A stretch of DNA of 40,043 nucleotides from the NCBI GenBank assembly GCA_013822085.1, contig PNJV01000018.1, positions 1-40,043 on the forward strand. Reading direction: 5' to 3'. The notes below the pieces were generated by a model. That model saw nothing but the letters and a program-made list of their open reading frames with translations, was not told where the DNA came from and ran no database searches. Of the stretch, positions 1 through 9,733 are shown in pieces (position 1 is the first letter of the stretch; each line of letters begins with the position of its first letter). Both the position numbers and the translations under genes were made by a program. The stretch is from Isosphaera sp. (GTDB lineage Bacteria > Planctomycetota > Phycisphaerae > Phycisphaerales > UBA1924).

Positions 1-692
1 GTGACGCCGGCATGGCGGGCAAAGTCGAGGTCCGCGGCGGCGTTGAGCGGGCCCTTGACGCCGATGGAGATCATGCGGGCGGGATCGACGAAGCCCTCCT
101 CGATGGCCCTGCGGAAGGGCGAGGCGTGGCTGCGACGCTCGCCCCAGAGCGTGTCGACGGTGTCCAGGTGAGAATCGAAGTGGACCAGGGCCAGGCCGCC
201 GCGCGGCTCGCCCAGGCGCGCGTAGCAGGCGCGGATGTTGGCGTAGGCGATGGAGTGATCGCCGCCGACAGCGAGCAGCCGGGCCGGCTCGGTGCCGGCG
301 TCGTGCTCGCCCAGGCCGGCGGCGAAGTCGGCGACCAGGTCGAGGGTCTTGCCGATGTCGAAGGGAGAGATCGGCGCGTCCCCGGCGTCGGCGATCGAGA
401 GGGCGTCGCACACGTCGATGTTGTGGTGCATGTGGAAGCGCTTGACGTACTGCGAGGCGTCGCGCACGGCCCGCGGCCCGAAGCGGGCGCCGGGGCGGTA
501 GCTCACGCCGGTGTCGAAGGGCACGCCGTAGAGCACCCAGTCCACGGGGCGGTTCTCGGGGAGCACGTCCTCGAGCCTCGGGTATCGGCAGAAGGTCGCG
601 ATCCCGGCAAACCGCGGGCTGAGGCGCGCGTCGGGCAGCAGCGTGCGGCGGGCGGGGGCCGGGCCGGCGGGGGACGGATCGGGGGCTGACAT
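1..692 (-). CDS. speB: agmatinase/guanidinobutyrase-family ureohydrolase, 3' end cut off by window edge
   Basis: Ureohydrolases of this family use a two-manganese centre to split a guanidino group and release urea, for example agmatine to putrescine. The 230 codons visible show GVPFDTGVSYRPGARFGPRAVR near residues 58-79, GGDHS near 144 and HFDSHLDT near 173, which supply metal-binding His and Asp residues, then the PFRRAIEEG stretch typical of agmatinases. The ATG at 692 gives a short Pro/Ala-rich leader before the conserved core; no strong Shine-Dalgarno sequence is obvious. The C-terminal third, with the second Asp-rich metal motif, lies outside the window. It is downstream of and co-oriented with the deaminase gene, separated by a tandem repeat. 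Family assignment is firm. The substrate (agmatine, guanidinobutyrate or another guanidine compound) is not decided by what is visible, so the symbol is provisional. Confidence 0.88.
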   Translation of the reverse strand, partial: MSAPDPSPAGPAPARRTLLPDARLSPRFAGIATFCRYPRLEDVLPENRPVDWVLYGVPFDTGVSYRPGARFGPRAVRDASQYVKRFHMHHNIDVCDALSIADAGDAPISPFDIGKTLDLVADFAAGLGEHDAGTEPARLLAVGGDHSIAYANIRACYARLGEPRGGLALVHFDSHLDTVDTLWGERRSHASPFRRAIEEGFVDPARMISIGVKGPLNAAADLDFARHAGV

Positions 693-770
693 CGCCGGCA
701 GCGTACCCGGGCGCGGGGCCGGCGTGCACGACCGCGGGGCGCCCCAGCGGGGGCGCGGGGGGGCAGGGGC

Positions 771-862
771 GCGGCTCAGCGGCTCAGCGGCTCAGCGGCT
801 CAGCGGCTCAGCGGCTCAGCGGCTCAGCGGCTCAGCGGCTCAGCGGCTCAGCGGCTCAGCGG
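771..862. repeat. 8-bp tandem repeat, 11 full copies plus a partial
   Basis: The unit GCGGCTCA is repeated eleven times without error from 771 to 858, followed by a partial GCGG. The array fills much of the gap between the stop codon of the adenosine deaminase-family gene (856-858, whose TGA is supplied by the repeat unit itself) and the start of the ureohydrolase gene at 692. A unit of 8 bp is not a multiple of 3, so copy-number change would shift frames in any coding read-through, but the deaminase stops in the first copy it meets. Confidence 0.97.
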
Positions 863-2020
863 CCACTGAGATGGTGGTGCGCAGCGGCGGCGGTGAGCCG
901 GCCCAGGGCGGGCGGCGGCGGCGCGCCCCAGGCGAAGGCGTGACGGAACGCCGCCGTCATGCAGCGGGCAAGCTCCTCGATGGTGATCACGTCGCGGACA
1001 AGCAGGTTCTCGTACTCGTGCGGGAGGCGGACGTTGTGCAGGCCGGCGTTGTCGGTGCAGATGGCCACGTCCACGCCGGCGTCGAAGCACCGCCGCAGCA
1101 GCGGGCGCAGCTCGGCGTAGTCGCGCATGGCGCCGGTGCGGAGGTACGTCGTTGGGCAGACCTCCAGGCACTGGCCGCGCTTGGCCACCGACGAGAGCAG
1201 CCGCGGGTGCCGCAGCGGGATCTGCACGCCGTGCCCGATGCGGTCGAGCAGTGGCAGCAGCCGCGGCAGCGCCCCCTCGGGCGTCTCGTAGAGGTGGCAG
1301 GTGGTGGGCAGGCCCAGGGACCTGGCCCTGACAAAGAGCCGCTCGAAGGCCCGCGCCCGGGCGCGGTAGGGGCCCGTGGGCCCGGCCAGGTCCACGGCGC
1401 AGACGGCCGGGCGCGCGGCGGCGGCCAGCTCGAGGATCGCCGCGTTGGCCTCGTCGGGCAGGGCCGAGTGCATGCACAGCACCTGGGCGAAGACCAGCGG
1501 GAACCGGCCGGACTGCTCGGCGGCGGCGCGCGCGATCAGCTCGACGACGCGCGGCATGGAGTCGATCCGCGCGCTCATCGGCAGGGCCGGGTCGGTGCGC
1601 AGCAGCGGGCAGTGCCGCAGCTCCATGTAGGCCAGGTTGTCAAAGAGGTAGGCGCCGCGGACCAGCCGCGAGACGTGATAGGCCAGGGCGCGCTCGGCGG
1701 GGCGCTGCAGGGACTCGACCAGCTCGTGGAGGCGCAGGTACTCGTCGAGCGAGCGCCGCGGCCTGGACAGGTGCCTCTCCAGGCGTTCGAGGGTGGGGTA
1801 CCGGCGGAGCAGCGGGTGGGCCGAGCGCTGCATGAACGCGTGGAGGACGTTGGGGAGGATGGCCCCGCCCAGGTGCAGGTGCAGCTCGGCGTAGAGGCCC
1901 GAGCCGGCCGCGGGCCGCCGAGCGGTGCCCTCGGCGCGGCGCGAGGGGGCAGCGGGGGTGGGTGCGTCAGGTGCGGGGGGTGCGGCTGGGGCGGTGGGTG
2001 CGTGGGGGCGGCGGGCCTGA

Positions 2021-2028
<8 letters not shown>
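856..2028 (-). CDS. adenosine deaminase-family protein, divergent active site
   Basis: This 390-residue protein has the zinc amidohydrolase fold signature of adenosine deaminases. HLHLGG provides H50 and H52, CHLYE places H245 and E248 with the same spacing as the family HAGE motif, RIGHG provides H266, and CTDN provides D326. The usual second aspartate of the TDD motif is N327, so substrate recognition may differ from adenosine. The first 43 residues are a Pro/Ala-rich extension of no known function. The start is a GTG that overlaps the end of fumC by 8 bp, which implies cotranscription and translational coupling. The stop codon lies in the 8-bp tandem repeat. Related enzymes deaminate adenosine, N6-methyl-AMP, or 6-aminofutalosine; the last is worth considering because an mqnE gene lies at 23014-24345. 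The family is sure, the substrate is not. Confidence 0.85.
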
Positions 2029-3688
<1,660 letters not shown>

Positions 3689-3841
3689 CGTCGCAGCTCC
3701 TGACGCACCGCGCGCACCGGCCGGCGGCGCGCGTTCGGGCAGAGGATACCCACACCGGGCCCGACCCCGGCAGCACCCCGGCCCGAAAACGTACCCCGGC
3801 CGATTCCGAACTCATTGTCCGCGGCGCCAGCGGGACCACCA

Positions 3842-3867
3842 CCGATCCCGGCCCGGGCCGGGATCGG
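3842..3867. promoter_or_regulatory. perfect 26-bp palindrome between divergent genes
   Basis: A perfect inverted repeat of 13 bp per arm with no spacer (first arm begins CCGATCCCGG) lies 86 bp before the GTG at 3954 and 154 bp before the fumC start at 3688. It has no T-tract on either side, so a terminator is unlikely. An operator or a cruciform-prone site in this divergent promoter region is more plausible. No binding protein can be named. Confidence 0.6.
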
Positions 3868-3953
3868 GTACATTCCGCCAGCGACCGAGGGTCTGGACGC
3901 AAGGCCGGGCGCCCCGCTGGGTGCACAGCCGGGCGCACGCACAGGAGCACGGC

Positions 3954-4703
3954 GTGGAGTTCGTCCTGGGCATGCCGCTGGTGTTCATCGCCTTCTTCGG
4001 CGCGCTGCTGGCCGTGCTGATCGTCGGCGCCCGCGCCGCCAAACGCAAGGAGGCCCAGCGGCTGGCCCAGATCCACGCCCTGTGCGCCCGCCGGGCCTGG
4101 ACGTTCGAGCCGTCCCGCTGGCCCGTGCACAAGAGCTTCCCGCAGTTCGGCCTCTTCTCCACCGGCGACAACCGCCAGGGAACCAACACGATCAGGGGCA
4201 CCTTTGAGGCCCACGGCGCCCGCCTGGGCCTGATCATCGGCGACTACTCGTACCAGACCACCTCCACCGACAGCAAGGGCAACCGCTCCACCACCACCCA
4301 CCACGCCGGCTACGCCATCGCCACGCTCCCGCCGAGCTGGGTCACCCCCTCGCTGGACGTGCGCCCCGAGAACTTCCTCGACCGCATCGGCGCCGCGCTG
4401 GGGTTCGACGACATCGACTTCGAGTCGGCCGAGTTCTCCCGCGCCTTCCACGTCAAGAGCCCCGAGCGCCGCTTCGCCTACGACGTCCTCCACCCCCGCA
4501 TGATGGAGTTCCTCCTCCGCGGCTCTCGGCCCCGCTTGACGCTCAGCGACGGCGCGGTCCTCCTGGGCGCGGCGCACCGAGCCTCGCCGGCGCAGATCGA
4601 GGGCACCGCCGACTGGCTGGCGGCCTTCTTCGAGCTCTGGCCGGCCTATCTGGTCCAGGCCATCACCCAGCGGGCCGACGCCCGCGCACCGGGGACGCGC
4701 TGA
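3954..4703 (+). CDS. single-pass membrane protein paired with LemA
   Basis: This 249-residue protein has one N-terminal membrane segment (about residues 2-24, rich in V, L, F and A), a short basic stretch, then a soluble domain predicted to lie in the cytoplasm or at the membrane face. The GTG start at 3954 has AGGAG six bases upstream; an ATG six codons later is possible. It ends two bases before the LemA start, so the two are surely cotranscribed. Proteins of this layout next to LemA are often annotated as DUF3137-like, and I suggest the same relation without being able to prove it. The C-terminal part (RPRLTLSDGAVLL followed by a DWLAAFFELWP block) aligns by eye with the protein at 5902-6687. 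Function unknown. Confidence 0.75.
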   Translation: MEFVLGMPLVFIAFFGALLAVLIVGARAAKRKEAQRLAQIHALCARRAWTFEPSRWPVHKSFPQFGLFSTGDNRQGTNTIRGTFEAHGARLGLIIGDYSYQTTSTDSKGNRSTTTHHAGYAIATLPPSWVTPSLDVRPENFLDRIGAALGFDDIDFESAEFSRAFHVKSPERRFAYDVLHPRMMEFLLRGSRPRLTLSDGAVLLGAAHRASPAQIEGTADWLAAFFELWPAYLVQAITQRADARAPGTR

Positions 4704-4705
4704 CC

Positions 4706-5278
4706 ATGGGATCCCCCGCATCGATCGCGCTGCTGATCCTGGGCGCCGCCCTGCTGGTGCCGCTGGTGTGGCTCATCGCCACGTACAACCGCTTCGTCTC
4801 GCTGCGCCAGCACGTGCGCGAGTCCTGGCAGAACATCGACATCGAGCTCAAGCGCCGCTACGACCTGATCCCGAACCTGGTCGCCACGGTCAAGGGCTAC
4901 ACCGACCACGAGCAGGGCGTGCTGGCCATGGTGACCGAGCTGCGCTCCAAGGCCGTTGCCAGCACGGGGTCCGCCCAGTCGCAGGCCGCCGACGAGGCGA
5001 GCCTCCAGCTCGGGCTGCGCCAGCTCTTCGCCGTGGCCGAGGGCTACCCGTCCCTCAAGGCCGACGCCCACTTCCGCTCATTGCAGCAGGAGCTGGCCAA
5101 CACCGAGGACCGCATCGCCGCCGCCCGCAGGTACTACAACGCCAACGTGCGGGACCTCAACCAGCTCTGCCGCTCGTTCCCCTCGAGCCTGATCGCGGGC
5201 ATGGCCGGGGCCGAGCCGGCGACGTACTTCGAGCTGAGCGACCAGGCCGAGCGCGTCGTGCCCCGCGTGAGCCTCTAA
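4706..5278 (+). CDS. lemA: LemA family membrane protein
   Basis: LemA proteins are small inner-membrane proteins with a long helical cytoplasmic or periplasmic domain; their molecular role is not settled. The 190-residue product has a hydrophobic N-terminal helix (about residues 6-26), then the family hallmark of an Asn just after the membrane (TYNRFVSLRQHVRESW), NIDIELKRRYDLIPNLV, and the C-terminal AARRYYNANVRDLNQL block. Length matches the family (about 185-200). It follows the membrane protein at 3954-4703 by two bases. The 3' end faces smpB, with only seven bases between the stop codons, so the two transcripts converge. Confidence 0.95.
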   Translation: MGSPASIALLILGAALLVPLVWLIATYNRFVSLRQHVRESWQNIDIELKRRYDLIPNLVATVKGYTDHEQGVLAMVTELRSKAVASTGSAQSQAADEASLQLGLRQLFAVAEGYPSLKADAHFRSLQQELANTEDRIAAARRYYNANVRDLNQLCRSFPSSLIAGMAGAEPATYFELSDQAERVVPRVSL

Positions 5279-5285
5279 GGGCCCC

Positions 5286-5777
5286 TTAGCGGTCGCGCTT
5301 GCTCATGGCCCGGTCGATGTCCCGCCGGACCTCGCGCTCGGCGATGGCCGCGCGCTTGTCGCCGCGCTTGCGGCCGGTGCCCACGCCCACCAGGCACTTG
5401 GCAAAGCCGTTCTTGAAGTAGAGCTTGAGCGGCACCAGCGTGTTGCCCTTGACCTGGGCGGCCTTCCAGAGGCGCTCGATCTCGCGCGCGTTGGCCAGCA
5501 GCTTGCGCGTCCGCGTGGGCGAGAGCGGGCTGCCCGCGGCCGGGCCGTACTCGGCGATGTTCACCCCGTGGAGCCACAGCTCGCGCGGCTTGCCACCGAC
5601 CAGCCGCGCCGCCACGTACCCCTCCTGGAGCGAGACCTGCCCGTCGCGCACCGACTTGACCTCCGGCCCGTAGAGCACCATGCCGCACTCGACCGTCTCG
5701 CCGATGGCATAGTCGAACCGCGCTCGGCGGTTCTCCACCGTCCGAGAATCACCGCTGTCGCGTCCCTTGCCCTTCAT
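5286..5777 (-). CDS. smpB: SsrA-binding protein
   Basis: SmpB binds tmRNA and brings it to stalled ribosomes for trans-translation. The 163-residue product begins with a short polar leader, then the conserved NRRARFDYAIGETVECGMVL start of the oligonucleotide-binding barrel, GPEVKSVRDGQVSLQEGYV, LWLHGVNIAEY, and the basic C-terminal helix ending in a run of Arg, Lys and Asp that enters the ribosomal mRNA channel. Length matches the family. The ATG at 5777 is well upstream of the GTG used by the next plus-strand gene, so the two genes diverge without overlap. No tmRNA gene is visible in the window. Confidence 0.97.
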   Translation of the reverse strand: MKGKGRDSGDSRTVENRRARFDYAIGETVECGMVLYGPEVKSVRDGQVSLQEGYVAARLVGGKPRELWLHGVNIAEYGPAAGSPLSPTRTRKLLANAREIERLWKAAQVKGNTLVPLKLYFKNGFAKCLVGVGTGRKRGDKRAAIAEREVRRDIDRAMSKRDR

Positions 5778-5901
5778 GCGCGATACACGTTCCCGCCGGC
5801 CCAGCCCCGCACACCCGATCCGGGTGCGCCCGGCCCCGTGCCTACACGATACTCACCCTGAGCGCCCCCCGCCCGGGTTGCGCTCTCCCGGAGCGCCCAC
5901 C

Positions 5902-6687
5902 GTGCCGGCCTGGCTCGACCCGGTCCTGATCCCACTCTCGGCCAGCACGCTGGCCATCTTCGGCGTCATCGCCACGCTGTGGCTGCGCTGGCTCTTGCGG
6001 GTGCACTGGCGCGGGCGGTCGCTGGCGCGCGTGGCCCGCGCGCTGGGCACGACGATTCACCGCGGCGAGGCGCCCCACGTCGCCTCGATGCTCCCGCAGT
6101 TCTCGCCGCGCGACGGCGCGCCCGGCCGGGCCGCGTACAACACCATCAGCTTCCAGTGCCCCGTCGGCGAGGTCCGCTACGCCGTGGTCATGGGCGACTG
6201 GGGCGTGGCCCCGCGCTCCGACGGCCTCGACCGCGCCGCCGGCGGCGCCATCGGCGGCTCCTTCCTGGCCGCCAACCTCCGCCTGCGCAAGCTCCCCGTC
6301 ATCATCATCGTCACCCGGCGGCTGGCCCGCCGACTCCAGCGCTCCTGGAAGCGACGCATCCTCTCGCTCTTCCACGTCCACGTCAGCGAGGCCCTCCAGC
6401 ACTACGAGACCGGCCTTGACGGCTTCGACCTGACCTACGCCGTGTACACCGACGACGCCGCCGGCGCCCGAACCCTCCTGACCATCGACCTCCTGCGCCA
6501 CATCCTCTCGGACCCGCCGCTGCGACTGAGCATCGAGGGCGGCTGGCTGCTCATCGACGACGGGGCGCGCCGGTGGTCGCGGCGACGCTTCGGTCAGCGG
6601 CTCGAGTGGTTCGAGCGCTTCGCTCAGCACTGGCCACGCTGGGCCGCCGAGCGCGACCGCGCCCCCTCCGCCTCGTTCGCGGCCTGA
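5902..6687 (+). CDS. single-pass membrane protein, distant paralog of the LemA partner
   Basis: The 261-residue product has one hydrophobic N-terminal helix (about residues 8-32), a basic Arg-rich segment and then a soluble alpha/beta domain. I chose the GTG at 5902 because GGAG lies eight bases upstream and the hydrophobic helix starts at once; a longer frame from 5767 would overlap the 5' end of smpB. The C-terminal block (PPLRLSIEGGWLLIDD, then a FERFAQHWPRW stretch) matches in order and spacing the RPRLTLSDGAVLL and AAFFELWP parts of the protein at 3954-4703. Both also share an N-terminal helix and a similar total length. The family has no function I can name. Confidence 0.7.
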   Translation: MPAWLDPVLIPLSASTLAIFGVIATLWLRWLLRVHWRGRSLARVARALGTTIHRGEAPHVASMLPQFSPRDGAPGRAAYNTISFQCPVGEVRYAVVMGDWGVAPRSDGLDRAAGGAIGGSFLAANLRLRKLPVIIIVTRRLARRLQRSWKRRILSLFHVHVSEALQHYETGLDGFDLTYAVYTDDAAGARTLLTIDLLRHILSDPPLRLSIEGGWLLIDDGARRWSRRRFGQRLEWFERFAQHWPRWAAERDRAPSASFAA

Positions 6688-6701
6688 GGCACACCCGCCC
6701 C

Positions 6702-7439
6702 CTACTCGAACACGACCGCGTTGCGCACCGTCCCGACGCCCTCGACGGTCACCTCCACCTCGTCGCCGTGGTTCAGGAAGACCTGCGGCGAGCGGGCCAT
6801 CCCCACGCCGCTGGGCGTGCCGGTCAGGATCACCGTGCCGGGCGCCAGCGTCAGGCCGCGCGACAGCTCGGCCACCAGCGTGGGCACGTCGAAGATCAGG
6901 TCCGCCGTCGTGCTGTCCTGCATCACGACGCCGTTGAGCCGAGTCGTGATGCGCAGCCCGCCGGGCCCGGGCGGCGTGGGCACCCCCGCCGCGGGCCGCA
7001 CCGCCGAGAGCGGGCAGAACGTGTCGAACGACTTGCCGCGGAAGAACTGACCCCCGGACCCCTGCTTCTGCCACCACCGGGCCGAGACGTCGTTGGCCGC
7101 CGCGTACCCGAGCACCCACTCGCCGGCCCGCTCCCTGGGCACGTCGCGGCAGGGCAGGTCGCGCGGGTGCTCGCCGATGACCACCGCCAGCTCGCCCTCG
7201 AAGTCCACCTGGGCCCGGTCCTGGCAGGCCTTGGGCACGCGGATCGGCGCGCCCGAGACGCTCACGGCCAGCACGCTCTTGCTGAACACCACGGGCCGCT
7301 CGGGCAGGGCCTGGCCCTGCTCCTTGGCGTGCCCGGCGTAGTTGAGCCCGATCCCCAGCACCTGCCGCACCGGCAGCACGCCGTGCACAAGCTCGATCTC
7401 CCCCCCGTACCGCCCCACGCGCACGCGCAGCTGGTTCAT
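6702..7439 (-). CDS. fumarylacetoacetate hydrolase-family protein
   Basis: Members of this family use a bound divalent metal to hydrolyse, decarboxylate or hydrate beta-keto acids in aromatic and sugar-acid breakdown. The 245-residue product has the core motifs: IGLNYAGHAKEQ near residue 30, the metal-binding DFEGELAVVIG, GYAAANDVSAR, the GKSFDTFCPL loop and the closing ILTGTPSGVGMAR. Length fits the short bacterial form (fumarylpyruvate hydrolase or acylpyruvase-like). It lies 32 bases after the nitrilase gene on the same strand, so both may be one transcript, which hints at use of an aromatic or branched acid product. The specific substrate is not determined. Confidence 0.9.
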   Translation of the reverse strand: MNQLRVRVGRYGGEIELVHGVLPVRQVLGIGLNYAGHAKEQGQALPERPVVFSKSVLAVSVSGAPIRVPKACQDRAQVDFEGELAVVIGEHPRDLPCRDVPRERAGEWVLGYAAANDVSARWWQKQGSGGQFFRGKSFDTFCPLSAVRPAAGVPTPPGPGGLRITTRLNGVVMQDSTTADLIFDVPTLVAELSRGLTLAPGTVILTGTPSGVGMARSPQVFLNHGDEVEVTVEGVGTVRNAVVFE

Positions 7440-7471
7440 GCCCCGAGCATACCCCGCGCGCCCAGGCCGGG

Positions 7472-8449
7472 TCAGTCGATGAACTCAGCCGCCCTCTGCC
7501 GCCGGCGGTCGACGGTCAGCTTGAGCACGTCCGGCCGGCTGTAGTGCCCCACCGGGTCGAAGTTCTGCCGCTCCTGGAGCACCCGCCCGTGGTCGATCTC
7601 GGCGACCACGAGCCCCTCCTGGCCCACCAGCGGCTCGGCCGCCCATGCCCCGTCCGGGCCGGCGATGCACGACCCGCCGTCGTAGAAGACCTCGCCCTTG
7701 TCCGACGCGAAGCGCTCGCGCTCGGGCACATCGGCGGGGATGTCCTGGGCCCGCAGGAGCGAGCTGGCCGAGAGGACGTACGCCCGCCCCTCCAGGGCGA
7801 TGAACCGCGTGATGTCCCGCGTGTTGCGCAGGGCCCCGGGCCAGATGGCCACGTGCAGGTCCTCGCCCGCCGCGTAGAGCGCCGCGCGCGGCAGCGGCAT
7901 CCAGTTCTCCCAGCAGTTGAGCGCGCCGACCGTGAACGCCCCCAGCCGGTGCGTCACCAGCCCGGCCCCGTCGCCGGCGGCCCACGAGAGCCGCTCCTCG
8001 TAGGTCGGCATCAGCTTCCGATGCACCGAGCGCACCCGCCCGGCGTGCTCCCCCTGCCCGCTGATGTACACCAGCGAGCAGAACAGGCTGTGGCCGCCGC
8101 GGTCGTGCGCCCGCTCAGCGACCCCCAGCACCACCGAGATGCCGCGCCGCCGCGCCGCGTCGCACACGCCAGCCAGGTCGCCCCCGCCGCCCTCCATCGG
8201 CCCGATGTGCACCGACTCCTCGACGTACCGCGCGTGGATCCGCTTCTGGTCCGCCGCGTCGAAGCGCGCCGCGTCCGTCCGGCACAGCCACACCGGGTAC
8301 GCCGGCACGTGCGTCTCCCCGAAGGCCACCAGCGCGCACCCGGCGTCGGCGGCCTTGTCCACCCAGCGGACCACCTTCTCCAGCGACGCCGAGCGGTTGA
8401 GAAAGACCGGCGCGATCTGGGCCGCTGCGACTTTGATCTTGTGTGCCAT
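7472..8449 (-). CDS. nitrilase
   Basis: Nitrilases convert organic nitriles to carboxylic acids and ammonia. The 325-residue product has the carbon-nitrogen hydrolase catalytic set: E45 in AFGETHVPAYP, K145 in HRKLMPTYEER (with the extra Glu, E152) and C179 in NCWENWMPLPR. The CWEN/CWEH context after the cysteine and the length near 330 are typical of true nitrilases, not of amidases or omega-amidases of the same superfamily. I prefer the ATG at 8449, which has GAGGGA upstream; an ATG six codons earlier (8467) would overlap that ribosome-binding site. The gene at 6702-7439 follows after 32 bases. Upstream lies a terminator for the RRM gene, so the nitrilase probably has its own promoter in the 160 bp before it. 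Confidence 0.9.
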   Translation of the reverse strand: MAHKIKVAAAQIAPVFLNRSASLEKVVRWVDKAADAGCALVAFGETHVPAYPVWLCRTDAARFDAADQKRIHARYVEESVHIGPMEGGGGDLAGVCDAARRRGISVVLGVAERAHDRGGHSLFCSLVYISGQGEHAGRVRSVHRKLMPTYEERLSWAAGDGAGLVTHRLGAFTVGALNCWENWMPLPRAALYAAGEDLHVAIWPGALRNTRDITRFIALEGRAYVLSASSLLRAQDIPADVPERERFASDKGEVFYDGGSCIAGPDGAWAAEPLVGQEGLVVAEIDHGRVLQERQNFDPVGHYSRPDVLKLTVDRRRQRAAEFID

Positions 8450-8610
8450 GGCCGATTGTTCCCTCATCAGCCACCCCCCGCGAGCGCCAGCGACCCCGCC
8501 AGTTCCCCGCGCCCAGCGCGCCCCGCTGTGCTGACGACGCCGCGCCCGGCCGTGACAACGCGCCGCGACAGCGTGACCGCAGCGATGCCGCGATCACAAC
8601 AACCGCGCAA

Positions 8611-8638
8611 TAAAAAACCCCGGCCGTAAGGCGCGGGG
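8611..8638 (-). terminator. rho-independent terminator of the RRM gene
   Basis: Read on the minus strand, CCCCG and GCC pair with GGC and CGGGG around a TTAC loop with one bulged base, and the stem is followed by six T residues. It lies about 90 bases after the stop codon of the RNA-binding protein and before the nitrilase start, so it separates the two units. Confidence 0.85.
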
Positions 8639-8727
8639 TGTGTGTTCTGGTGTCGATACAGGCCCGCGACCGGGCTCAGACCAGCTGAGGCACCCGGCCA
8701 GAGCCGATGAACCACGCCGTCAGCTGA

Positions 8728-9189
8728 TCACCACTGATCGCCGCCGCCGCCGCCACCACCACCGCCGCCCCGGGAACCGCCGAAGCCGCCGCGACCACCG
8801 CCGCCGCCGCCCCGGCCGCCGCCGAAGCCGCCGCGACCACCGCCGCCACCACCACCACCGAAGCCGCCACGGCCGCCACCACCACCGCCGAAGCCGCCAC
8901 GACCACCACCGCCGCCGCCGCCACCGAAGCCACCACCGGAGCGGGGCTCACGCGGGCGGGCCTCGTTGACTTGGAGCGGACGGCCGTTCATCTCAGCCCC
9001 GTTGAGGGCCTCGATCGCCTTGCGAGCCTCCTCGTCGTTGGGCATCTCGACAAAGCCGAAGCCGCGCGAGCGGCCCGTCTCACGGTCGATGATGATGGAC
9101 GACGAAGCCACCGCCCCGTGCTGCGAGAAGATCTCGGTCAGCTCGGTGTCAGTGGTGCTGTACGGCAGGTTCCCGACGTAAATGTTCAC
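8728..9189 (-). CDS. RRM-domain RNA-binding protein with glycine-rich tail
   Basis: The 153-residue protein has one RNA recognition motif followed by a glycine-rich tail, the layout of cyanobacterial and planctomycete cold-responsive RNA-binding proteins. RNP2 is IYVGNL at residues 3-8 and RNP1 is RGFGFVEM at 42-49; the domain ends near residue 82. The tail from about residue 86 is almost only Gly with regular RGGFGG repeats, a type of sequence that binds RNA weakly and favours condensates. I chose the GTG at 9189 because GAGG stands seven bases upstream and family members start with M-N/S-I-Y-V-G-N-L; an in-frame GTG at 9234 would add 15 residues. A strong terminator follows. Expression under cold is inferred from the family, not seen here. 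Confidence 0.92.
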   Translation of the reverse strand: MNIYVGNLPYSTTDTELTEIFSQHGAVASSSIIIDRETGRSRGFGFVEMPNDEEARKAIEALNGAEMNGRPLQVNEARPREPRSGGGFGGGGGGGGRGGFGGGGGGRGGFGGGGGGGGRGGFGGGRGGGGGGRGGFGGSRGGGGGGGGGGDQW

Positions 9190-9733
9190 GTTCCGACCTC
9201 GCCCGAGTCCTTCCTGATCGATTCGTTCAATCACTACCTTCCGACACGCAGCCGCTCGGGCTATCAGACACGCACCGGACTCGAACCCGCGGCAATGACC
9301 ATCACCACACGCCGGCTCTCGATCGCGGGGACATCCCCACTATGTCAACTGTACCCCTCACCCGGCCCCGAGGCAACTCCGCACCCGGGCACCCCGCCCA
9401 CACCCAGCGCATCGGCCTGTGCGCTCCCGACGGCGGGCACGGGCCGACGGCACCCGCGCGCCGCGCCCACGGCCGAGTGCCATGGCGCGTCCCGCAGCGC
9501 GCGCGGCCGCTCGCTGTTGCACGCAGCGCCGCGCTCAGTCGCACCCAGCGCGCTCACGAGAGCGCCTCAGCTGCGCGCTGCGACTGCCTGGCCCCCCCGA
9601 CCGTCACGCCGAACTCCCGGACCTGCCGACCGAACGCCCGCCACGGCGCCCACGGCCCGGCCGACCCCACCTATCCGGCCCGCACCGTGCCCCGGTTGCA
9701 CCGCGCGCCCCCCGCCCCGGCGGCGCGTCGCCG
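9190..9733. other. gene-free region between two minus-strand genes
   Basis: This 544-bp stretch contains no frame with a recognisable product; open frames here are Pro/Arg/Ala-rich by composition. On the minus strand a TTGACA hexamer stands at 9348-9343, about 155 bases before the RRM start, followed by an interrupted inverted repeat GGGGA-N2-TCCCC at 9327-9338. No good -10 box is placed 16-18 bases after the hexamer, so a promoter here is only possible. The rest (9380-9733) is C-rich and featureless to me. Confidence 0.5.

Noticed and set aside
5767..5901. Upstream extension of the membrane protein gene to the ATG at 5767
   Set aside because: It would overlap the 5' end of smpB and adds a Pro/Arg-rich stretch before the hydrophobic helix; the GTG at 5902 has a good ribosome-binding site.
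8640..8969. His/Arg-repeat protein on the plus strand
   Set aside because: It is the complement of the glycine-rich tail of the RRM protein, which produces CGC and CAC codons by necessity.
9270..9300. T-arm-like sequence GGGTTCGAGTCCGG on the minus strand suggesting a tRNA
   Set aside because: The flanking stem bases do not pair well, and no matching acceptor, D-arm or anticodon arm can be placed upstream.
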